From Roseibium marinum (GTDB taxonomy: Bacteria > Pseudomonadota > Alphaproteobacteria > Rhizobiales > Stappiaceae): DNA of 64,000 nt. Below the pieces are notes generated by a model, which saw only the letters and a list, made by a program, of their open reading frames with translations, ran no database searches and was not told the origin of the DNA. The translations under genes and the position numbers were made by a program. The stretch is taken from assembly GCF_002906165.1 (NCBI RefSeq), contig NZ_PPCN01000018.1, forward strand, positions 1 to 64,000, in the 5' to 3' direction. Below, one piece after another: positions 27,459 through 37,049 of this stretch (position 1 is the first letter of the stretch; every line of letters begins with the position of its first letter).

Positions 27459-28432
27459 TGAGCGAGGGCCTGCATCCGCTCGTAATGTTCCTGGGTATAG
27501 GGCACTTTCGATTCATCCGTCAGGATGGGCGCGACAGCCGCCTGAAAGGCCGCCTTGTCGACTTCGTTCACCTGAATGCCCTGATCGCGGAACCACTGCA
27601 CCAGATCCTGTTCGGACTGGTAGATTTCATCCGCGTTCTGCGCCATCGCATCCTTGATCACCGCATCGACGACCGCCGCATCGTCACCCAGCTGACCCAT
27701 GGCGTTCTCGGAGACCACGACGATCAGCGAGTTGCCGATATGACCGGTCAGGTTGATGTTCGACTGGACCTCGTAGAACTTCTTGAACTTGATGGTCGGC
27801 AGCGGATTTTCCTGGGCGTCGACAACGCCCTGCTGCAGGGCCAGATAAACTTCCGAGAAGGCGATCGGGGTTGGATTCGCGCCGACCGCATTCGGGAACA
27901 GCACCATCAGGGGCGAGTCCGGTACGCGGATTTTCAGGCCTTCCATGTCCGCCGGTTTGGTGATCGGAAACTTAGAGGTCACGTGCCGGTAGCCGTACCA
28001 GGTAATTCCCATCACCGTATGCCCGGTGGCGTCCTTGTAGCCGTCGGAAAGGTCCGTGAAGAGATCGCTGTCGCGATAGGCCTTCCAATGATCGTAATTC
28101 TTCAGCATGAACGGATAGTCGGATATGGCGATGGGGCCATAGTCGCGTTCCGCGAAGTTCGGGCCGGTGTAGATCATGTCGACGGAGCCGATGGTCAGGC
28201 CTTCGTTGATCTCCGCTTCCTTGCCGAGCGACGAGGCCGGGTAGACGGCAATGCTCACCCGCCCGTCGGTCTTTTCCTTGATCTGTTCCGCGGCCCAGAG
28301 CGCCCATTTATGGTAGCTGGAACCTTCCTCGTAGACATGCGCCCATTTGAGATCCGCCGCCAGGGCCTGACCCGCAAGCGCAACCGTCATTGCGGCGGCC
28401 AAAAGGCCCCGCGATACCTTTTTTCCAAACAT
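27455..28432 (-). CDS. TRAP transporter substrate-binding protein (DctP)
   Basis: 325 residues. The start at 28432 is preceded by GGGAGG. The signal peptide MFGKKVSRGLLAAAMTVALAGQALA is cleaved near residue 25. The ligand-binding signature GLKIRVPDSPLMV contains the Arg that pairs with the substrate carboxylate, followed by LQQGVVDAQENPLPTI. It delivers a carboxylate-type ligand to DctQM. It is first in the operon and divergent from an FCD-GntR gene. Confidence 0.93.
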   Translation of the reverse strand: MFGKKVSRGLLAAAMTVALAGQALAADLKWAHVYEEGSSYHKWALWAAEQIKEKTDGRVSIAVYPASSLGKEAEINEGLTIGSVDMIYTGPNFAERDYGPIAISDYPFMLKNYDHWKAYRDSDLFTDLSDGYKDATGHTVMGITWYGYRHVTSKFPITKPADMEGLKIRVPDSPLMVLFPNAVGANPTPIAFSEVYLALQQGVVDAQENPLPTIKFKKFYEVQSNINLTGHIGNSLIVVVSENAMGQLGDDAAVVDAVIKDAMAQNADEIYQSEQDLVQWFRDQGIQVNEVDKAAFQAAVAPILTDESKVPYTQEHYERMQALAQ

Positions 28433-28492
28433 GTTTTTCCTCCCGTTGGCCGGAGCCGAACTCCTCCGCTCGTCTGGCCAATTCATGCATAA

Positions 28493-28504
28493 CTAGTATA
28501 CAAG
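28493..28504. promoter_or_regulatory. GntR-type operator candidate
   Basis: CTAGTATACAAG is palindromic at 10 of 12 positions around GTATAC and sits 61 bases upstream of the TRAP operon start, between the divergent dctP and GntR genes. FadR/FCD regulators often bind sites of this kind. A second GTATAT lies 12 bases further on. Assignment is by position only. Confidence 0.4.
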
Positions 28505-28670
28505 ATATTTTACGTATATGACATATTTACTGAATGCAAATGAATTCGAACTGGTCAGACCGACTGCTAACTGCTAGGCCCTCTTTGGAAATGCCGAGAG
28601 AAACCGCCGGTTCTCAAGGAGGTAGAGTATTGCCTCAAAACTTATAACCGGCCTGGTTTCAGGAGACGTG

Positions 28671-29438
28671 ATGGCCGTATTGGATAAAAGGCCTTCTGCC
28701 GAGATGAAAGTGCGCAAGCAGAGGGCGCCTAATTCGCCGCCGCGCGGCGCGCCGGACAGGCATGCCAAAAAGGCCATGCGAAACTCGGAGATCGTCTATC
28801 GCGATCTGCGCGATGCGATTGTCAACGTGACATTGCCGCCGGGAGCGCCGCTCGTCGAAAAGGAGATCACGGAAAGATACGGCATCAGCCGAACCCCGGT
28901 TCGCGAAGCCATGCTCAAGCTGGCCGAAGAACGGCTGGTGGATGTCTTTCCAAAATCGGGAACCTTTGTCGCCCGGATACCGGTCGCGGTTCTGCAGGAG
29001 GCGATTGTCGCCCGCCGCGCGCTCGAAGAAGTCTGTGTCCGCGAGGCGACCGCGAAAGCGACCAAGAGCCAGCTCATGCAGCTTCAGGCCGTCATCCAGC
29101 GCGAACGTGAACTCTGCGCCGCGGGTGACGAGCAGGCCTTCCACGACGCCGACAACGCGTTTCATGCCGGTGTGGCCGCTGCGGGCGGCTATCCTGGCAT
29201 CTGGACCATGATCGAAAAAATCAGGCTTCAGGTCGAGCGTTATCGCAGGTTGACACTGCCCCAGAAGGGCAGGATGAAGCTGATCGTCGCCGAGCACGCC
29301 GCCGTTCTCGACGCCATGGAGCACGGCGATGCGGATGCCGCTGTGGAGGCCATGAACAGCCATCTCAACAAGCTGCAGATCGACATCGAGACGTTCCGGG
29401 ATCTCTGGCCGGATTACTTTCTGTTCGACAAGAAATAA
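28671..29438 (+). CDS. GntR-family (FadR/FCD) transcription regulator
   Basis: 255 residues from the ATG at 28671, five bases after AGGAG. A GTG one codon earlier would be too close to that site. A basic N-terminal tail precedes the winged helix (VYRDLRDAIVNVTLPPGAPLVEKEITERYGIS, then SRTPVREAMLKLAEERLV). The C-terminal FCD domain has the metal ligand pattern (DNAFHAGVA, EHAAVLDAME, NSHL). It is divergent from the TRAP operon and probably represses it until the transported acid or a product binds. Confidence 0.9.
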   Translation: MAVLDKRPSAEMKVRKQRAPNSPPRGAPDRHAKKAMRNSEIVYRDLRDAIVNVTLPPGAPLVEKEITERYGISRTPVREAMLKLAEERLVDVFPKSGTFVARIPVAVLQEAIVARRALEEVCVREATAKATKSQLMQLQAVIQRERELCAAGDEQAFHDADNAFHAGVAAAGGYPGIWTMIEKIRLQVERYRRLTLPQKGRMKLIVAEHAAVLDAMEHGDADAAVEAMNSHLNKLQIDIETFRDLWPDYFLFDKK

Positions 29439-29591
29439 CACCTGCTGAAATCTGTATGTTCGACGGCCTGTCGACCGGTTATCGGATCATAGGGGCCATA
29501 CCGGCTGCTGCGGGCATCAATGAGTCCGGGAAACGGATGCCAACACTACGGCCGTCATGTGCAGGCTCTTGAGCCCCGCAGGGAAGACGCA

Positions 29592-29627
29592 AAAAAGGCC
29601 ATTCCGGTCGTCCGGAATGGCCTTTTT
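29592..29627. terminator. Bidirectional rho-independent terminator
   Basis: A perfect 16-bp stem (AAAAAGGCCATTCCGG and its complement) with a 4-base loop, A-run on the left and T-run on the right, lies between the convergent GntR and pntB genes. It can end transcription from both sides. Confidence 0.9.
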
Positions 29628-29648
29628 GTCATATGCGGTGGCTTCTCG

Positions 29649-31082
29649 TTAGCTGATCTGGGTCAGAAGCTTGTCGAGGCTGGCCTTGGCGTCGCCGTAG
29701 AACATCCGCGTGTTTTCCTTGTAGAACAGCGGGTTCTCAATGCCGGAGTAACCCGTGCCCTGGCCGCGCTTGGAAACGAAGACCTGCTTGGCTTTCCAGA
29801 CTTCCAGGACCGGCATGCCGGCGATCGGCGAGTTCGGGTCTTCCTGGGCCGCCGGGTTGACGATGTCGTTGGAGCCGATGACGATGACGACATCCGTATC
29901 CGGAAAGTCCTCGTTGATCTCGTCCATTTCCAGTACGATGTCGTAAGGGACCTTGGCTTCGGCCAGCAGCACGTTCATGTGGCCGGGCAGGCGGCCCGCG
30001 ACCGGGTGGATCGCGAAGCGCACGGTCTTGCCCTTGGCGCGCAGACGCTTGGTCAGTTCGCTGACCGACTGCTGCGCCTGGGCCACGGCCATGCCGTAGC
30101 CGGGAACGATGATGACGCTGTCGGCGTCTTCAAGGGCGGTGATCACGCCGTCCGCATCGATGGCGATCTGTTCGCCTTCGACTTCCATCGCCGGGCCGGT
30201 GGTGTTGCCGAAACCGCCCAGGATGACGGAGACGAACGAGCGGTTCATCGCCTTGCACATGATGTAGGACAGGATCGCACCGGAAGAGCCGACCAGCGCG
30301 CCGACGACGATCAGCAGATCGTTGCCGAGCGAGAAGCCGATGGCCGCCGCGGCCCAGCCCGAATAGGAGTTCAGCATCGACACCACCACCGGCATGTCGG
30401 CGCCGCCGATGCCCATGATCAGGTGATAGCCGATGAAGAATGCCAGCAGCGTCATCAGGATAAGCGTCCAGATACCCGCGCCGTTCAGGAACAGGATCAG
30501 CAGGATGAGGCTGAGAGTGGCCGCTCCGGCGTTCAGCATGTGCCCGCCCGGAAGCTTTTCCGCCTTGGAGGTGATCTTGCCGGCGAGCTTGCCGAAGGCG
30601 ACGACCGACCCGGTGAAGGTGATCGCGCCGATAAAGACGCCGAGGAAGACCTCGACCTTGAGGATCGACTGTTCGACCGGGCTCTTGTGAGCCAGTATCG
30701 CGGCGAACCCTTCCAGGGCCTCGCGCTCTTCAGAGCCCATGGATAGGACCCTGCCGAGTTCGATATAGGCGTTGAAGCCGACGAAAACGGCGGCCAGCCC
30801 CACCAGCGAGTGCATCGCCGCCACCAGTTGCGGCATCTCGGTCATCTGCACGCGTTGTGCGACGTAATAGCCGATGATCCCGCCGCCCGCGATCAGCAGA
30901 ACCGACAGGAGCCACAGGCCGGAGCCCGGGCCGATCAGCGTGGCGACAACCGCCAGCGCCATGCCGGCAATGCCGTACCAGACGGCGCGTTTCGCGCTTT
31001 CCTGCCCCGAAAGGCCGCCCAGTGACAGGATGAACAGTACAGCCGAAACCACATAGGCGGCCGTCGTGAAACCGAATTCCAT
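29649..31082 (-). CDS. pntB: NAD(P) transhydrogenase subunit beta
   Basis: 477 residues. The N-terminal half is membrane-embedded. The C-terminal domain III binds NADP(H) ([44 protein letters not shown]). Together with PntA it couples proton re-entry across the inner membrane to hydride transfer from NADH to NADP. It starts 12 bases after pntA and ends before a strong terminator. Confidence 0.96.
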   Translation of the reverse strand: MEFGFTTAAYVVSAVLFILSLGGLSGQESAKRAVWYGIAGMALAVVATLIGPGSGLWLLSVLLIAGGGIIGYYVAQRVQMTEMPQLVAAMHSLVGLAAVFVGFNAYIELGRVLSMGSEEREALEGFAAILAHKSPVEQSILKVEVFLGVFIGAITFTGSVVAFGKLAGKITSKAEKLPGGHMLNAGAATLSLILLILFLNGAGIWTLILMTLLAFFIGYHLIMGIGGADMPVVVSMLNSYSGWAAAAIGFSLGNDLLIVVGALVGSSGAILSYIMCKAMNRSFVSVILGGFGNTTGPAMEVEGEQIAIDADGVITALEDADSVIIVPGYGMAVAQAQQSVSELTKRLRAKGKTVRFAIHPVAGRLPGHMNVLLAEAKVPYDIVLEMDEINEDFPDTDVVIVIGSNDIVNPAAQEDPNSPIAGMPVLEVWKAKQVFVSKRGQGTGYSGIENPLFYKENTRMFYGDAKASLDKLLTQIS

Positions 31083-31094
31083 GGCTCGGCCTCC

Positions 31095-32678
31095 TTAGGA
31101 TTTCTGGAACATGGCAAGCATGCGCCTGGTGACAAGGAAACCGCCGAAGATGTTGATCCCGGCCATGAAGACGGACAGACCGGCCAGCAGGATCACCAGG
31201 AAGGATCCCGAGCCGATCTGCATCACCGCGCCGAGGATGATGATCGACGAAATGGCGTTGGTCACCGCCATGAGCGGCGTGTGCAGCGAGTGGCTGACAT
31301 TCCAGATCACCTGGAAGCCTACGAAGACGGCGAGCACGAAAACGATGAAATGCTGCATGAAGCTGGCCGGAGCGATCAGACCCACGAGCAGCAGCAGCAG
31401 ACCGCCACCGGCCAGCAGCGACACCTGCTGTTTGGTCTGTGCCTTGAAGGCGGCAACCTCGCGGGCGCGCTTCTCCTCCGGTGTCAGCTCCTTCGGCTTT
31501 TCCTTGGGCTTTGCCGCGATCGCCTGAATCTTCGGCGGTGGCGGCGGGAAGGTGATCTCGCCCTGATAGGTGACCGTCGCGCCTCGAATGACGTCGTCTT
31601 CCATGTTGTGGACGACCTGCCCGTCTTTTTCCGGCGTCAGGTCGGTCAACATGTGGCGGATGTTGGTGGCGTAGAGGGTGGAGGCCTGGGACGCCATCCG
31701 CGAGGGGAAGTCGGTATAGCCGACGATTGTGACGCCGTTGGCGGTGACGACCTTCTCGTCGGCGACCGTGCCTTCCGCGTTGCCGCCGCGTTCGGCGGCC
31801 AGGTCGACGATCACCGAGCCGGGCTTCATGGCCGCGATCATGTCCTCCAGCCACAGTTTCGGAGCCGGGCGGTTCGGGATCAGCGCCGTGGTGATGACGA
31901 TGTCCATCTCCGGAGCGAGCTGGCGGAACTTCGCGAGCTGGGCCTCACGGAACTCCGGGGAGGAGACGCTGGCATAACCGCCGGTGGCGGCGCCGTCCTG
32001 CTGCTCTTCCTCAAAATCCAGATAGACGAATTCCGCGCCCATGGATTCGACCTGTTCGGCAACTTCCGGGCGGACATCGAAGGCGTAGGTCACCGCGCCG
32101 AGCGACGTGGCGGTGCCGATGGCGGCAAGACCGGCCACACCGGCGCCGACGACGAGTACCTTCGCCGGAGGAACCTTGCCGGCCGCGGTGATCTGTCCGG
32201 TGAAGAAGCGGCCGAAATTGTTGCCGGCCTCGATCACCGCGCGGTAGCCGGCGATGTTGGCCATGGAGCTGAGCGCATCCATTTTCTGCGCACGCGAGAT
32301 GCGCGGCACCATTTCCATGGCGATCACATTGGCGCCCTTGGCCCTGGCAGCTTCCAGTCCTGCCTCGTTGCCGCCCGGATTGAAGAAGGAAATCAGCGTC
32401 TTGCCCTTGGTCAGGTGACGCGTTTCCTTCTCGTCGGGCTGGCGCACCTTGGTGACGATGTCGGATTTTTTCCAGAGGCTTGCGGCGGTCTTGATGACCT
32501 CGACGCCGGCGTCTTCATACGCCTTGTCGGAAAAACCGGCCGCGGCTCCCGCGCCGCTCTGGATAAGGCAGCTGTAGCCGAGCTTTTGTAACTGCTTCGC
32601 CGAGTCCGGGGTCATCGCCACGCGGGCCTCTCCGGGGAAGGTTTCCTTTGGTGTGCCGATTTTTAGGGCTTCTGGCAT
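31095..32678 (-). CDS. pntA: NAD(P) transhydrogenase subunit alpha
   Basis: 527 residues from the Met of [24 protein letters not shown] split over the start. Domain I binds NAD(H) ([13 protein letters not shown], about residue 170). A Pro/Lys/Glu-rich linker (about 375-415) leads to the C-terminal membrane helices. This is the full-length fused alpha subunit as in E. coli. Many alphaproteobacteria split it into two genes. GGAG lies eight bases before the ATG. Confidence 0.96.
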   Translation of the reverse strand: MPEALKIGTPKETFPGEARVAMTPDSAKQLQKLGYSCLIQSGAGAAAGFSDKAYEDAGVEVIKTAASLWKKSDIVTKVRQPDEKETRHLTKGKTLISFFNPGGNEAGLEAARAKGANVIAMEMVPRISRAQKMDALSSMANIAGYRAVIEAGNNFGRFFTGQITAAGKVPPAKVLVVGAGVAGLAAIGTATSLGAVTYAFDVRPEVAEQVESMGAEFVYLDFEEEQQDGAATGGYASVSSPEFREAQLAKFRQLAPEMDIVITTALIPNRPAPKLWLEDMIAAMKPGSVIVDLAAERGGNAEGTVADEKVVTANGVTIVGYTDFPSRMASQASTLYATNIRHMLTDLTPEKDGQVVHNMEDDVIRGATVTYQGEITFPPPPPKIQAIAAKPKEKPKELTPEEKRAREVAAFKAQTKQQVSLLAGGGLLLLLVGLIAPASFMQHFIVFVLAVFVGFQVIWNVSHSLHTPLMAVTNAISSIIILGAVMQIGSGSFLVILLAGLSVFMAGINIFGGFLVTRRMLAMFQKS

Positions 32679-33005
32679 ATGTCGCTCCAAGATGGTGACG
32701 CAGGCATGGCCTTTGGACAGGAGGGCCGAACGATCCGCGTACCCCCCACAAGCGCGCTGCGAATATAGAGACGAAAATTCTACCTGTGACAAGGTGTGTT
32801 GAACGATGTTTCGGACGGTATTTCGGGACGAATCCGAGAAAGCAGCTTTTTGCCGCAGAATGTTGGCCGGCTCACATGGAGCATTGCCGCGCGTCTTTGC
32901 GTTCACACCGCCGCCAAATACTCGAAAGGGAGGATGTATTAGTGTTTTCCATCCAAATCGTGCGGAAACTGGGCAGTTTGCACGCATTCTAATGCTTCGA
33001 TGGCG
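32679..33005. other. Intergenic region upstream of pntAB
   Basis: About 330 bases that should hold the pntAB promoter. No small ORF with a credible ribosome binding site, no clear dyad and no RNA gene was recognised. Confidence 0.5.
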
Positions 33006-33038
33006 AAAAAAGGCGGCTGCCCCTGAAGGCAGGCCGCC
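33006..33038 (-). terminator. Rho-independent terminator of the GST gene
   Basis: GC-rich hairpin (GGCGGCTGCC at 33012-33021 against GGCAGGCCGCC at 33028-33038, one bulged base), followed on the minus strand by a run of six T. It lies 12 bases beyond the stop at 33051. Confidence 0.85.
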
Positions 33039-33050
33039 GTTGCTGTCCGG

Positions 33051-33914
33051 TTATTGTGCTGCGGTGTCGATGGCCGGATCGAGATCCGATGCGTCGTGGC
33101 GTTCCGCCACGCCTTCGGATTTGTCCTCGGTCACCCGGTTGACCTTGCGCCCGCGCATCACCGCCGGGCGGGCGTCGATCTTTTCCGCCCAGGCCAGAAG
33201 GTTCTTGTATTCGTGGACGGCCAGGAATTCACCGGCACTATAAGCGCGGCCGAGCACCAGCCCGCCATACCAGGGGAAAATGGCGATATCGGCGATGGTG
33301 TAGTCTTCGCCGGCGATATAGGGCCGTTCGCCCAGCGCCTTGTCGAGGACGTCCATCTGGCGCTTTGTTTCCATGGTGAAGCGGTCGATGGGGTACTGGT
33401 ACTTCTCCGGCGCATAGGCGTAGAAATGGCCGAAGCCGCCGCCGACATAAGGGGCCGAGCCCATCTGCCAGAACAGCCAGTTCAGCATTTCCGTGCGGGC
33501 TGCGGGATCTTCCGGCAGGAACTCGCCGAATTTTTCGGCCAGGTAGAGCAGAATGGAACCGGATTCGAACACCCGGACAGGCTTGTCGGTGCCGCGGTCC
33601 ACCAGGGCCGGGATTTTCGAATTCGGGTTGGCGGCAACAAAACCGCTGGAAAACTGGTCGCCCTCGCCGATTTTGATCAGCCACGCGTCGTATTCCGCGC
33701 CTTGATGGCCACGCGCCAGTAGCTCCTCGAGCATGATCGTGACCTTCACCCCGTTCGGGGTCCCCAGAGAATAGAGCTGCAGCGGGTGCTTGCCCACTGG
33801 CAGGTCCTTGTCGTGGGTGGCGCCGGAGATCGGTCGGTTGATATTGGCGAACTGGCCGCCGCTCGGCTGTTCCCAGGTCCAGACCTTGGGCGGGGTGTAG
33901 GTTGCGTCACTCAT
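33051..33914 (-). CDS. yghU: Glutathione S-transferase-like disulfide reductase (YghU type)
   Basis: 287 residues. The N-terminal extension YTPPKVWTWEQPSGGQFANINRP and GATHDKDLPVGKHPLQLYSLGTPNG are characteristic of E. coli YghU-type nu-class GSTs. The thioredoxin-fold part includes NSKIPAL and RVFESGSILLYLAEKFG, where glutathione is held. The C-terminal helical domain follows. Nu-class enzymes bind two glutathiones and reduce small organic disulfides. It stands alone with its own terminator. Confidence 0.9.
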   Translation of the reverse strand: MSDATYTPPKVWTWEQPSGGQFANINRPISGATHDKDLPVGKHPLQLYSLGTPNGVKVTIMLEELLARGHQGAEYDAWLIKIGEGDQFSSGFVAANPNSKIPALVDRGTDKPVRVFESGSILLYLAEKFGEFLPEDPAARTEMLNWLFWQMGSAPYVGGGFGHFYAYAPEKYQYPIDRFTMETKRQMDVLDKALGERPYIAGEDYTIADIAIFPWYGGLVLGRAYSAGEFLAVHEYKNLLAWAEKIDARPAVMRGRKVNRVTEDKSEGVAERHDASDLDPAIDTAAQ

Positions 33915-34075
33915 GGGGAAAATGCTCCAGAACCGGATTGACTTGAACGTGCCTGCGGAAGTTCACGCGCAGATTTCTGCTCGAACCATCGCAATATTAC
34001 GATCAAATAGTATGGCCGGCTGGATTTGCCTAGGCCATGAACTCATAAAGTCATGCTTTCCGAACGATCCGAAGA

Positions 34076-35056
34076 TCACAAATCCGTATCCTGAAGCCAG
34101 CCTCGTTCCCGGTAGTACTTAAGCGCGCCGGGATGAAGATCGGCGGTCAGTCCTTCCTTGATCATGTCCTGCGGCGTGAGCCGCTCGAGCGCCGGATGCA
34201 GTTTCTTGAAATCCTCGAAATTGTCGAAGACGGCTGCAACGATCGTGTAGACGGCGGCGTCCGGCATTCTCGCCGAGGTCACCACGGTCGCTTTCGGTCC
34301 CCAGGTGGGAACATCGTCCGGATTACCCGTGTAAAGGCCGCCCGGAATGACGGCCGCCGCATAGGCCGGGTTTTCGGCGAGCAGCCTGTCGATGGCATCG
34401 CCGGCCAGCGGAACCATCCTGACATCGCAGGTGGAGACAGCTTCCTGGGCAGATGCGTTCGGCAGCCCGGCAACCCAGATACTGGCATCCAGTTTACCGT
34501 CGCACAGGGCAGGGACCTGTTCTGTGGAACTCAGGTCCGCGGCTAGCGAAAGGTCGTCGGGAGCAAGGCCGACGTATTTCAAGAGCAGCTCCGCCAGGAC
34601 ACGCGTACCGGACCCGAGATTGCCGAGATTGACGTCCTTGCCCTTCAGATCTTCGGGGCCATTGATGCCGGCCTCGGCGTGGGCCATCAAATGCATGGGT
34701 TCGGCATGTATGGAAAAGAGTGAGCGCAGCTCGGTATCGGGGCCTTCGGCTGCAAATGCGCCGGTGCCCTGCAGGCTCGCGGCCTGAATGTCGGATTGCA
34801 CGATGGCGAAATCGAGCGTGTGGTCGCGGATGGCATTCGCATTCTGGACGGATCCACCTGTTGATTCGACCAGGCAGCGGATGCCGTGATCCTTTCGGCC
34901 GAGATTGACAAGGCGGCATATGGCGCCACCGGCGGGATAATAGACGCCGGTCACGCCGGCGGTTCCGAACGTCACGAATTGCTGTGCGGATGCCGCACCG
35001 GCAAGCGCGAAAAAGGCGGCCAGAAAGGCACCTGGAATTCTTGATTTCAACCTCAT
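34076..35056 (-). CDS. TAXI-family TRAP-type solute-binding protein (orphan)
   Basis: 326 residues from the Met of MRLKSRIPGAFLAAFF. The signal peptide ends near residue 23. The family start QQFVTFGTAGVTGVYYPAGGAICRLVN and SGGSVQNANAIRDHTLDFAIVQSD-type stretches identify TAXI proteins, which usually deliver glutamate-like acids to a fused TRAP permease. No TRAP permease gene is next to it, so it either serves a distant one or has another role. A longer frame upstream to 35344 is not protein-like. Confidence 0.88.
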   Translation of the reverse strand: MRLKSRIPGAFLAAFFALAGAASAQQFVTFGTAGVTGVYYPAGGAICRLVNLGRKDHGIRCLVESTGGSVQNANAIRDHTLDFAIVQSDIQAASLQGTGAFAAEGPDTELRSLFSIHAEPMHLMAHAEAGINGPEDLKGKDVNLGNLGSGTRVLAELLLKYVGLAPDDLSLAADLSSTEQVPALCDGKLDASIWVAGLPNASAQEAVSTCDVRMVPLAGDAIDRLLAENPAYAAAVIPGGLYTGNPDDVPTWGPKATVVTSARMPDAAVYTIVAAVFDNFEDFKKLHPALERLTPQDMIKEGLTADLHPGALKYYRERGWLQDTDL

Positions 35057-35270
35057 GCGACCAGGCTCCCTCGGCTTGGGTCCCGCTGTTCGGGATCTCA
35101 CCAGCATATCCGATAAGGATTCGACAAGCGCTAACATTGATGTGTTTGGCCGGCGAACGTAAAGGGCTGTGGTGGTAACGCGGGGATCGGCCTGTCGTCG
35201 ATCTTTTATCCGGCTTGACCCTGGAAGTCCCACACTCCACAGGTCAGACTGGAAATTGGGGAGAAAACCA

Positions 35271-35897
35271 GTGATTCCGTTCGACGTCCTGACCGTTTTT
35301 ATTGCCGCCGCCGTCGCGCTGGGCTTTGCGCCCGGGCCGGACAATATCTTCGTTCTGACCCAATCGGCACTTTATGGCCGTCTTGCGGGGCTGATCGTCA
35401 CTCTGGGTTTGTGCACCGGCCTGATCGTCCACACAATCGCCGTCGCGCTCGGCGTTGCGGCCATCTTTCAGACCTCCGCGCTGGCGTTCATGATGCTGAA
35501 ATTCATCGGGGCGGGATATCTGCTTTATCTGGCATTTCAGGCCTTCCGGGCGGGAAAATCGGAGTTTTCCGGTCAGAAGGGGCCCGCTTTGTCCGCCTGG
35601 GCGCTGTACCGGCGCGGGATCGTGATGAATGTGAGCAATCCGAAGGTCGCTATTTTCTTCCTGGCTTTCCTGCCGCAATTCGCCGACCCGGCACGCGGCT
35701 CCGTTCCCTTGCAGATTCTTGTCTTCGGCGGGCTGTTCATCGGGGTGACGATCCTTGTTTTCGGCGGCGTTGCGCTGGGGGGAGGAATGCTCGGCACGTT
35801 CCTGAAGCGGTCCCCGAAAGCGCAGGTCTGGCTCAACCGGCTCGCTGGTCTGGTTTTTGTCGCTCTGGCGCTCCGGCTGGCGGTTTCAGAGCGCTGA
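35271..35897 (+). CDS. LysE/RhtB-family exporter
   Basis: 208 residues with about six membrane helices. It starts at GTG 35271, eight bases after GGGGAG. An in-frame extension to 35169 lacks such a site. Signatures are LGFAPGPDNIFVLTQSALYGR and GYLLYLAFQAFRAG, followed by MNVSNPKVAIFFLAFLPQF. The family exports amino acids such as homoserine, threonine, lysine or leucine by proton exchange. Confidence 0.9.
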   Translation: MIPFDVLTVFIAAAVALGFAPGPDNIFVLTQSALYGRLAGLIVTLGLCTGLIVHTIAVALGVAAIFQTSALAFMMLKFIGAGYLLYLAFQAFRAGKSEFSGQKGPALSAWALYRRGIVMNVSNPKVAIFFLAFLPQFADPARGSVPLQILVFGGLFIGVTILVFGGVALGGGMLGTFLKRSPKAQVWLNRLAGLVFVALALRLAVSER

Positions 35898-36085
35898 ATT
35901 GGCGGCAAACATCCAATAAACATCATTCCCCGCATTAAGGACGCTTTTTCTGCTCCTGTGGAATGGCTTGAATGAAAACACACTCTATAATTGATAAAAA
36001 TAACAAAATATACTTAAAATTGTAGATACTGCTATCGTTTCACCGGGTTTCGCGTCGTCCAGATGAAACCGGAGAGGATAGAAAC

Positions 36086-36964
36086 ATGGTGGTATTTAGT
36101 TCAAGGAGACTGGTTTCAGGTTTTCTGTTCCTGATCGCTTGCGGACCTGCAGTCGCGGGGGACTATCTTGAGGTCGAACCGGGAGTCGATATCTATTTTG
36201 AGGATCAGGGCAGTGGATCGCCCATTGTTTTTGTACCGGGCTGGACTTTCACCACCCGGGTTTTCGAGCACCAGATCAAGGCTTTTTCCGAAGCGCACCG
36301 GGTGATTTCATTCGATCCGCGCAGCCAGGGCCGATCGACCGTCACGCTGGAAGGTAACAATTACGTCACGCAAGGGGCGGATCTGGTAAAGCTGCTCGCG
36401 CATCTGAAGGTCGAAAAGCCGGTGCTTGTCGGCTGGTCGTTCGGCTGTCTGGCAACCTGGGAATTCGTCAAGACCCAGACGACTGCCGCCGCTGCCGCCC
36501 ATATGTGCATCGATTTGTCTCCAACGCCGATGACAGGGAACGAGGGAGACTGGGTCGAGGGCAGTATTGCCGAACTCGCGGATTTTTATGGCGGCGTCCA
36601 GACCGCGGCGGACCAGCGCGCGGTCATCAACTGGTACGCCGATGAAATCATGATCGAGCAGGACTACACGCCGGAGCTTTCGCGGTGGATCGTCGATCAG
36701 TCCTCGCAATCGCCGCCCTGGGTAGCCGCGGCCTATCTGGCTTCGGGCACTTTCAGCAATTATCTGGACGTTGCCAGGGACATCGACGCCAAACTGCCTT
36801 CCGCCTTCGTTGTCGCGGATCACTGGGCCGAAACAGCTACCGCCTATCTGGCGAAGCACGCGCCGAACAGCCAAGTGCACGCATTCGGCGGCCATATGAT
36901 GTTCTGGGAGTATCCGGAGAAATTCAATCCGATACTGGCCGGTTTGATCGCCAAGGCTGAATAG
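36086..36964 (+). CDS. Secreted alpha/beta hydrolase
   Basis: 292 residues. The hydrophobic N-terminus (LVSGFLFLIACGPAVA) is a signal peptide cleaved near residue 25, so the enzyme is probably periplasmic. The nucleophile elbow is GWSFGC, the oxyanion region VFVPGWTF, the acid VVADHW and the His FGGHMMFWEYP. Substrate unknown. An AT-rich stretch upstream (35985-36030) and a GGAGAGG-type site before the ATG support the start. It converges with egtD. Confidence 0.85.
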   Translation: MVVFSSRRLVSGFLFLIACGPAVAGDYLEVEPGVDIYFEDQGSGSPIVFVPGWTFTTRVFEHQIKAFSEAHRVISFDPRSQGRSTVTLEGNNYVTQGADLVKLLAHLKVEKPVLVGWSFGCLATWEFVKTQTTAAAAAHMCIDLSPTPMTGNEGDWVEGSIAELADFYGGVQTAADQRAVINWYADEIMIEQDYTPELSRWIVDQSSQSPPWVAAAYLASGTFSNYLDVARDIDAKLPSAFVVADHWAETATAYLAKHAPNSQVHAFGGHMMFWEYPEKFNPILAGLIAKAE

Positions 36965-36992
36965 ATTCGCGAATATCGCCGGGGAAGAGAAT

Positions 36993-37018
36993 GCCCCTGC
37001 CGCGAGAACGGCAGGGGC
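36993..37018. terminator. Hairpin between convergent hydrolase and egtD
   Basis: GCCCCTGCCG and CGGCAGGGGC form a perfect 10-bp stem with a 6-base loop. It sits 29 bases after the hydrolase stop and 32 bases beyond the egtD stop. No T-run follows, so it is a terminator by position and strength. Confidence 0.65.
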
Positions 37019-37049
37019 AGGATCCACGTTTTGCCAGACGAAAGACGCC

